A stretch of 11,614 nucleotides of DNA from JAFDVL01 sp043775925 (GTDB lineage Bacteria; Acidobacteriota; Blastocatellia; RBC074). The notes below the pieces were generated by a model. It worked only from the letters and a program-made list of their open reading frames with translations. It ran no database searches and was not told the origin of the DNA. The stretch covers positions 1 through 11,614 of the forward strand of contig JAYVRW010000355.1 of NCBI GenBank assembly GCA_043775925.1, read 5' to 3'. The translations under genes and the position numbers were made by a program. Positions 7,823 through 11,614 of this stretch are shown here, piece by piece (within the stretch, counting starts at the first letter, position 1; the number at the start of each line of letters is the position of its first letter).

Positions 7823-8473
7823 TTATGGCGCCACATGCCTGCTCAAACGCCACGAGGCGTAAGCGAAACATCCCCACATCAAAATGCTATTTAACTGAAT
7901 GAGCCACGCTGAAAGCTCTGAAGCTATCATCCAACGAATTAATCCATATTGAATAATTAATAAAATATTCGTCAGCGTAAAGAGTAACGCCAGCAGCTTT
8001 AATCCTCGTCGTAATGATTCCCAGACTAATTGAAGATTGACTATCACCATGATCGAAGAGGTCGCTGTCAGCAGGACCAAAAACCATCCAATCCCACCTT
8101 TTGATAAGGCTCTGATGATGACTGCGCCTTCTACTACGATAATAATAATGACCGGTACTACCCAGATTGGAACATTGCCTGTCGCCCGAAAAGAATTCCA
8201 TAACGCCCAGCCCAGACAAATGATTCCCGGTGCTAAAAAAATATAAAAGCTATTGTCAAGAAATCGAAAATTGTAATGAGTGAAGGCAAAAAGGAGGTTC
8301 CAAAGTGTTTCTGCCACCCAGCCCGCAGTAATAAGCGTCAAACCAATCAACGCTAAATTAGTGCATTCCTGGTTGACGCGGGCAATCATTCGTGACAGAT
8401 AAACAAAGCCAAAGACAGAGAGAACCGCCGCCGCCATTGTGCTCAACGCAAGAGGGATAGTTAGTTTTTCCAT
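7823..8473 (-). CDS. seven-helix integral membrane protein of unknown function
   Basis: The product is 216 aa and almost entirely hydrophobic. Predicted membrane segments lie near 8-28, 41-61, 74-94, 101-121, 127-150, 159-181 and 186-208, giving about seven helices and a short basic tail (SWRLSRHVAP). Charged residues are confined to short loops (RMIARVNQE, ESLRRGLK). A GAGGA at 8482-8486 (minus strand) 8 bases before the ATG supports the start. I see no transporter, kinase or enzyme signature. The size and helix count would allow a membrane sensor input domain standing alone, but that is speculation. It stands between two intergenic gaps: 161 bp to cbs and 245 bp to the secreted CHV protein, whose terminator separates the two. 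It is therefore probably transcribed separately from the CHV gene. Confidence 0.8.
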   Translation of the reverse strand: MEKLTIPLALSTMAAAVLSVFGFVYLSRMIARVNQECTNLALIGLTLITAGWVAETLWNLLFAFTHYNFRFLDNSFYIFLAPGIICLGWALWNSFRATGNVPIWVVPVIIIIVVEGAVIIRALSKGGIGWFLVLLTATSSIMVIVNLQLVWESLRRGLKLLALLFTLTNILLIIQYGLIRWMIASELSAWLIQLNSILMWGCFAYASWRLSRHVAP

Positions 8474-8659
8474 GTAGGGAGTCCTCAGCCGAAAAACTTC
8501 TGTTCGTTTCCGTCACCCACGCCACCACATATCAAAAAAACATATACTCGCTGCTGCCTGTTCCGTGCAAGGCGATTACCAATGACAATACTTTTTTTCT
8601 TCCCTGTCGTTGAAACCAGAAGCTGTCTCGGTATCGAAACTATCCTGCTTACACCAATA

Positions 8660-8693
8660 AAAAAGCCCCAACTTTTCATCGTTGGGGCTTTTT
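8660..8693 (-). terminator. strong intrinsic terminator after the secreted CHV-motif gene
   Basis: A perfect 13-bp inverted repeat, AAAAAGCCCCAAC (8660-8672) and GTTGGGGCTTTTT (8681-8693), encloses an 8-nt loop. On the minus strand the stem is followed by a run of T, as expected for termination of the gene ending at 8719. The A/T-flanked stem is symmetrical, so it could also stop plus-strand transcription. Confidence 0.92.
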
Positions 8694-8718
8694 CTTCAAT
8701 CCAGTTGATGACTGAACG

Positions 8719-9621
8719 TTAGTCTTTATGACAGGTGTTCAGTGCCTGATAAACGGCTAAAAGCTTTGATTGATCGTCCACTGTACCGCCTCTTCCAACT
8801 GCCCAGTTCGTCGCTGCGAACAAATCGGCAATCGAAGAAGTTTCAGTGATCGTCACTCCATTACTCAGGGTAAATGGTAATGGTGAAGCCATCCCCATCA
8901 TCGGCATGTTGGGATTCATGGGCGCTAAATGACACTTAATGGTTTGTGTTTTGACTTTTGCCCACCAGAACGGAACCGCATTCTGAATGTCCAGTTGTGC
9001 TGACACATAGTAACGCGTCAGTTTTCCCCAGACCGCATTATTGGGGGATCCATTACAACCTAACGCAAACTTGACATGGCCATTAACCTTCCCGTAATCG
9101 TCAATCGCATCAATCTCGTGCCCGCCATTGACACCTGGAATTGCGACCTGAAAATTTCGATTGTTATAAGGCCTGAACTGCAAAAGTTCACACCATTTTT
9201 CAGGCAAAGTATAACAAATTGTCAAATCGCAACTTGTTGGAGGTGGCGTTGGAGTCGCCGTAGGCGTCGGAGTCGCTGTTGGCGTAGGTGTCGCTGTTGG
9301 CGTCGGTGTCGCCATCATACATGGGCCGCAATAATCATTTTCATGTCCGGCACTGGGGGTACCATTTTCATCAAAATGTCCGCCAGCTCCTGGATTAAAC
9401 ACTGCATTACAACTAGCAGTAATTGTGACTAAATTTGAAGGATTGGAAGCACTGCCAGCAACGTGACAGAAAGTAATTTTTTCGGGGGCTTTACATGGGA
9501 TACAAACCTGTCCCCCGATGGCGGTAACTAAAGCCGATGCTTTAGAAGCTGGTAATCTCCAAGCTAAGATTGATGCTACGAAGAAGAGGCAAATAATACT
9601 TGTAATGGCTGATTTTTTCAT
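8719..9621 (-). CDS. secreted Cys-rich protein with CHV-type motif and Pro-Thr repeat linker
   Basis: The product is 300 aa with a Sec signal peptide (KKS, then a hydrophobic stretch from about 6 to 20, and likely cleavage near ASKASA, residue 30). Residues about 47-101 resemble the short secreted 'VTICHVPPGNP...TITVS...H' domain: ITFCHV at 49-54, VTITAS, then GGHF (80-83), H93 and the CGPC at 98-101. Conserved Cys/His suggest metal binding or disulfides, with CxxC pairs at 40-43 and 98-101. A (TP)n linker with regular Ala (about 104-129) joins a C-terminal domain of about 170 residues. That domain has W and Cys pairs I do not recognise, and it ends in a single CHKD. AAGGA at 9630-9634 (minus) sits 9 bases before the ATG. 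It is transcribed divergently from the lasso operon and ends at a strong terminator. It is probably exported or surface-exposed; function unknown. Confidence 0.8.
   Translation of the reverse strand: MKKSAITSIICLFFVASILAWRLPASKASALVTAIGGQVCIPCKAPEKITFCHVAGSASNPSNLVTITASCNAVFNPGAGGHFDENGTPSAGHENDYCGPCMMATPTPTATPTPTATPTPTATPTPPPTSCDLTICYTLPEKWCELLQFRPYNNRNFQVAIPGVNGGHEIDAIDDYGKVNGHVKFALGCNGSPNNAVWGKLTRYYVSAQLDIQNAVPFWWAKVKTQTIKCHLAPMNPNMPMMGMASPLPFTLSNGVTITETSSIADLFAATNWAVGRGGTVDDQSKLLAVYQALNTCHKD
9251..9313 (-). repeat. 18-bp tandem repeat encoding the Thr-Pro-Ala linker
   Basis: There are three 18-bp units (9251-9268, 9269-9286, 9287-9304) plus a half unit (9305-9313). The units differ by a few bases, mostly synonymous, and each encodes six residues of a TPTATP-type pattern on the minus strand. 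Such in-frame arrays can gain or lose units without shifting the frame, so linker length may vary between strains. Confidence 0.85.
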
Positions 9622-10263
9622 TAGCTTATTCCTTGGTTAGGTTACAGGTCTCACCCATAACGGTTGTTTCAAATATCTATCTTAAATCTTAGGCCAGACC
9701 GTGAGCAGCAAAGGGTCAACTTACTTTTCAGCTTTTCTGACCTATGCCAGGCAGCCATCGAAAGAATTAGGACGAGCAATAATACAAACTAACTCTCTCT
9801 TTGGCGGTTAAAAAAACCTCAAAAGGGGATTGATTAGATAAATCCAGTGATACTAAGATAGGGAGTTTAACTTGAATCAAAAAATTAGATTAAGGCACAA
9901 TTATGCGGCATCAACCTGGCAGCTCAATGCTTTAAATTTTCTCAAATCTGGCATAAACGTACCATTTACTATTTAATCAGTCAAGCCCCCTGAATGACGC
10001 AACAACTAAGTGTGGAAGGGTCAGCAGCAATGAGTAATAGCTGAACCTGACTCTCCTTCAGGACTTAGCTTCTGAAATAGAAAATCATGGATTTATAAAT
10101 TGATATTACGAATGGTTGCAGCTTTCCAGTAATTGAAAAGTAATTTCTTTTTTGGCAAGGTGTGATGTCAAAATGGTTCAAGGGGAGTTAAAAAAATCTT
10201 TTCATTCTCCCTGATTTCAGGTAGTATCGCCCCGTAGTTGAAACTATCTCCCCCCAAGGAAGT

Positions 10264-10291
10264 TCTTGTCTTGAAATTTTCTAAGACAAGA
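10264..10291 (+). repeat. hairpin 1 upstream of lasso operon
   Basis: The inverted repeat CTTGTCTT (10265-10272) and AAGACAAG (10283-10290), extended by one T-A pair, encloses a 10-nt AT-rich loop. Its arms are nearly the same as those of the hairpin at 10378-10407. It is not followed by a T-run, so it is not a typical terminator. It may be a protein-binding site or part of a structured leader. Confidence 0.5.
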
Positions 10292-10299
10292 TGTAGAAA
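10271..10299 (+). promoter_or_regulatory. weak promoter candidate for the lasso-type operon
   Basis: TTGAAA (10271-10276) and TAGAAA (10294-10299) are spaced by 17 bp, matching 5 of 6 and 4 of 6 sigma-70 consensus bases. It overlaps hairpin 1, which would then act as an operator. Transcription from here would give a leader of about 200 nt containing the later hairpins. This rests on pattern only. Confidence 0.2.
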
Positions 10300-10345
10300 T
10301 TTACCTGTGAATCATCAGGTTTTCTCGAAGTAGGCGTTCAGATAT

Positions 10346-10360
10346 AAGATAAAGTATCTT
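10346..10360 (+). repeat. short perfect hairpin in the upstream region
   Basis: AAGATA (10346-10351) pairs perfectly with TATCTT (10355-10360) around a 3-nt loop. The stem is AT-rich and weak on its own. It is notable only because it lies between the two related hairpins. Confidence 0.35.
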
Positions 10361-10377
10361 CAATGGTGATCGGTGAA

Positions 10378-10407
10378 CTGGTCTTTTTTCTTATCTCTCA
10401 AGACCAG
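10378..10407 (+). repeat. hairpin 2 upstream of lasso operon
   Basis: CTGGTCTT (10378-10385) pairs with AAGACCAG (10400-10407) across a 14-nt pyrimidine-rich loop. Compared with hairpin 1, both arms differ at one position and the change keeps the base pair (T-A to G-C). It lies 100 bp before the first operon gene. Confidence 0.5.
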
Positions 10408-10507
10408 GCGCGTTTTGGAATACATCTCAGGTTAGCCATATAAATTCCAGGGCAGCCAACAAAAACGTAGCACATTCTAATTAACGCCTGAATGGATTTA
10501 TAGGATT

Positions 10508-10792
10508 ATGGATTTTACATTTGAGCAGAAAATAACTGCTTCCCCAGAAGCATTGGTCAGTGTTATTGCCGGGGAGTCGGTGATCCTAAATTGCAAAAAT
10601 GAGCAGTATTACGGACTTGATGAAGTTGGTACAGCGATGTGGACAACACTTACGACCAGCCCGTCAATCCAATCTGCTTACGATACCTTGCTTCAGGAAT
10701 TCGACGTAGATGCCGAATTATTGCGCAAGGATATTTGCGAGTTATTGGAAAATTTGAAGGCGCAAGGTTTAGTCGAAATTCATGCTGCGTAA
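10508..10792 (+). CDS. PqqD-like RiPP recognition element (lasso peptide E-type protein)
   Basis: This small cytosolic protein of the PqqD/RRE family binds the leader of a ribosomally made peptide and presents it to the leader peptidase. The 94-aa length is typical. The family signature is clear: V-x-IAGESVILN beta strands (about 17-28), YYGLDEVGTAMW (34-45), then helices ending in LLENLKAQGLVEI. Its stop (10790-10792) lies inside the next gene, which starts 11 bp earlier at 10782. With B and C following directly, this is the E gene of a lasso-type cluster with split E and B. The start is uncertain in ribosome-binding terms: AGGA at 10502-10505 is too close to the ATG and nothing better is seen. 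Alternative: a PqqD-like partner in another RiPP type, which the B and C neighbours make unlikely. Confidence 0.88.
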   Translation: MDFTFEQKITASPEALVSVIAGESVILNCKNEQYYGLDEVGTAMWTTLTTSPSIQSAYDTLLQEFDVDAELLRKDICELLENLKAQGLVEIHAA

Positions 10793-11252
10793 ATGGCAAA
10801 AACTCCAGGACCTTTCAGGGGCGGAAAAATTTCTGCTGGCGCAAGCCTTGTTGGTATTGCCCATCAACGTTTTAGGATTACAGGTATTAGGATTTCGACG
10901 TTGGCAAGCTGTGCTGGAACGACTGATTGCCACTGTCCCTCAGCGAACAGATGCCGCAGCCATTAACGCCGCGCAAAGTATCGCCCGCGTCATCGGTATT
11001 GCAGCCGCGCACGGAATTTATCGCGCAGTTTGTTTGCCGCGCTCAATGACTTTGTGGTGGATGCTGGGACGCCGTGGTATCGCAAGTGAGCTACGCATTG
11101 GCGTCCGAAAAGAAGCAGGTACTTTTACAGCCCACGCCTGGCTGGAATGTCAGGGAATCGTTTTGAATGATAGCGCAGAGATAGGCACAGATTTTACTGC
11201 CTTTGCCAGGAGGTTTGATCTAATTAATGAGTGGAATCGCGGGAATATTTAA
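10782..11252 (+). CDS. lasso peptide leader peptidase (B2-type, transglutaminase-like fold)
   Basis: The product is 156 aa. It matches the bacterial transglutaminase-like cysteine peptidases that remove the leader from lasso precursors. The catalytic triad is visible as C84 (RAVCLPRSMTLWWMLGRRG), H118 (AHAWLE) and D130 (LNDSAEI). The N-terminal part (LSGAEKFLLAQALLVLPINVLGLQVLGF) is the helical segment usual in stand-alone B2 proteins, which lack the fused PqqD domain. The start overlaps the upstream PqqD gene by 11 bp. The end overlaps the asparagine-synthase-like gene by 26 bp, so the three are tightly coupled. By family knowledge it works with the E protein, which docks the leader, and C, which closes the ring. 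All key residues are present, so activity is expected. Confidence 0.92.
   Translation: MLRKWQKLQDLSGAEKFLLAQALLVLPINVLGLQVLGFRRWQAVLERLIATVPQRTDAAAINAAQSIARVIGIAAAHGIYRAVCLPRSMTLWWMLGRRGIASELRIGVRKEAGTFTAHAWLECQGIVLNDSAEIGTDFTAFARRFDLINEWNRGNI
11208..11213 (+). promoter_or_regulatory. ribosome-binding site for the asparagine-synthase-like gene
   Basis: A perfect AGGAGG lies within the end of the B gene, 13 bases before the ATG at 11227. This spacing is longer than usual. No other in-frame start lies closer, and the MSGIAGIF amino terminus fixes the start. Confidence 0.6.
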
Positions 11253-11614
11253 TCGTGAGGGGCGTCCGGTAGATCGGGAGCTATTCACACGCACATTGGA
11301 GTCATTATCGCATCGCGGAGCAGACGGCAGCGATCAATGGGTCAATGGCAATATTGCGCTCGGACATCAGATGATGTGGACGACACCCGAAGCGCATCAC
11401 GAAACACAGCCACTTTTAGATGAAACAAAACAATTTTGCTTAGTGATGGACGGGCGCGTAGATAACCGCGCCGAAGTCAAAAAGGCTCTCGCGGAGGCCG
11501 GATATGCTGTTCGCAAAGATACTGACGCCGACATCATGTTGCGAGCGTATGAATGCTGGGGAGAATCATTTCCCTTCCGCATCATCGGCGATTTCGCCGT
11601 CGCAATTTGGGATG
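11227..11614 (+). CDS. asparagine-synthase-like lasso macrolactam synthetase (C protein), 5' part
   Basis: Only 129 codons of the amino-terminal glutaminase-like domain are in the window; the ATP-using synthetase domain lies beyond. The beginning, MSGIAGIFNREGRPV, together with HRGADG (about 31-36), CLVMDGRVDNRAEV, DTDADIMLRAYECWGE and GDFAVAIWD, is the class II amidotransferase fold of AsnB relatives. Position 2 is Ser where glutamine-hydrolysing AsnB enzymes have the nucleophile Cys, so glutaminase activity is probably lost. Lasso C enzymes do not need it, since they activate a side-chain carboxylate with ATP and join it to the peptide's N-terminus. Together with E and B immediately upstream this identifies the gene as lasso C with good confidence. 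A true asparagine synthetase is the less likely alternative. The ORF is open to the window edge. Confidence 0.88.
   Translation, partial: MSGIAGIFNREGRPVDRELFTRTLESLSHRGADGSDQWVNGNIALGHQMMWTTPEAHHETQPLLDETKQFCLVMDGRVDNRAEVKKALAEAGYAVRKDTDADIMLRAYECWGESFPFRIIGDFAVAIWD

Larger units (their letters stand above)
9622..10507. other. 886-bp intergenic region between divergent genes
   Basis: No convincing gene was found on either strand. The longest small ORFs are 20-34 codons. On the plus strand these are 9872-9976 from TTG behind a GGGAG, 10238-10336 from TTG, and 10363-10443 from ATG. On the minus strand the best are about 29 codons from an ATG near 9758 and 25 codons from an ATG near 10475. None resembles a lasso precursor. 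The region must hold the promoters for the CHV-motif gene (leftward) and the lasso-type operon (rightward). The right third contains several hairpins, listed separately. No tRNA, CRISPR repeat or insertion-sequence ends were seen. Confidence 0.7.

Noticed and set aside
7795..7825. TTGACA box on the plus strand considered as a promoter
   Set aside because: No good -10 lies at proper spacing and no plus-strand gene follows; the next genes are all on the minus strand.
8485..8679. 64-aa minus-strand ORF before the membrane-protein gene
   Set aside because: Its start lies inside the strong terminator of the upstream gene, it overlaps the ribosome-binding region of the next gene, and the product has no family features.
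9251..9313. Short regular repeats considered as a CRISPR array
   Set aside because: The units are contiguous 18-mers with no spacers and encode a Thr-Pro linker in frame.
9872..9976. 34-codon ORF from TTG with GGGAG upstream, considered as the lasso precursor
   Set aside because: It has no Asp or Glu to form the macrolactam, no leader signature and no Thr before a Gly core, and it lies more than 500 bp from the operon.
10238..10336. 32-codon TTG ORF just upstream of the operon
   Set aside because: The only possible Shine-Dalgarno is too distant, the product has no glycine and no acidic residue at a ring position, and the stretch overlaps hairpin 1.
10363..10443. 26-codon ORF considered as a lasso precursor
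   Set aside because: It is too short for leader plus core, has no precursor motif, and overlaps hairpin 2.
11397..11585. 62-aa minus-strand ORF within the asparagine-synthase-like gene
   Set aside because: It is fully inside the well-supported plus-strand gene and has no independent evidence.

Overview
This window looks like part of a bacterial chromosome with moderate GC content, possibly a metagenome-derived contig. The organism cannot be named from the sequence. A single-chain alpha2-type glycyl-tRNA synthetase, a CBS-domain cystathionine beta-synthase, a secreted protein with Pro-Thr repeats and a lasso-peptide-type gene set would fit Acidobacteriota (Blastocatellia-like) or a similar Gram-negative phylum. 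That placement is inference from gene style and is held at low confidence.

Layout. (1) 1-2090 is a damaged, fairly AT-rich stretch. It holds a possible gene tail (3-41), a 48-aa ORF whose TAATG start overlaps that tail, and a two-helix membrane protein (257-811). The last of these appears to be cut off inside its conserved C-terminal domain. It runs directly into the C-terminal part of an Lhr-like DEAD/DEAH helicase (831-2090) that lacks its first RecA domain. The join at about 783-795 looks like a deletion or recombination scar. (2) 2216-4856, plus strand, holds two housekeeping genes: glycyl-tRNA synthetase with an unusually long charged insert, then undecaprenyl-diphosphate phosphatase (uppP). 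(3) 7661-4859, minus strand, is a likely operon: cystathionine beta-synthase, then a secreted helical protein of unknown function in AT-rich sequence, then a NUDIX/winged-helix protein. The NUDIX gene converges on uppP with only 2 bp between the stop codons. (4) 8473-7823, minus strand, encodes a seven-helix membrane protein of unknown function. (5) 9621-8719, minus strand, encodes a secreted cysteine-rich protein with a CHV-type motif and a (TP)n(A) linker. It is followed by a perfect 13-bp intrinsic terminator. (6) 9622-10507 is an 886-bp gap between divergent genes. It has no convincing gene but several hairpins near the plus-strand operon. (7) 10508-11614, plus strand, is an overlapping operon running off the window: a PqqD-like recognition element (lasso E), a transglutaminase-like leader peptidase (lasso B, Cys-His-Asp triad visible) and the start of an asparagine-synthase-like macrolactam synthetase (lasso C).

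The most notable system is the lasso-peptide (RiPP) operon. The E protein would bind the precursor's leader, B would cut it off, and C would close the ring with ATP. No small ORF in the upstream gap reads as a lasso precursor, so the substrate is either downstream of the window, encoded elsewhere, or atypical.
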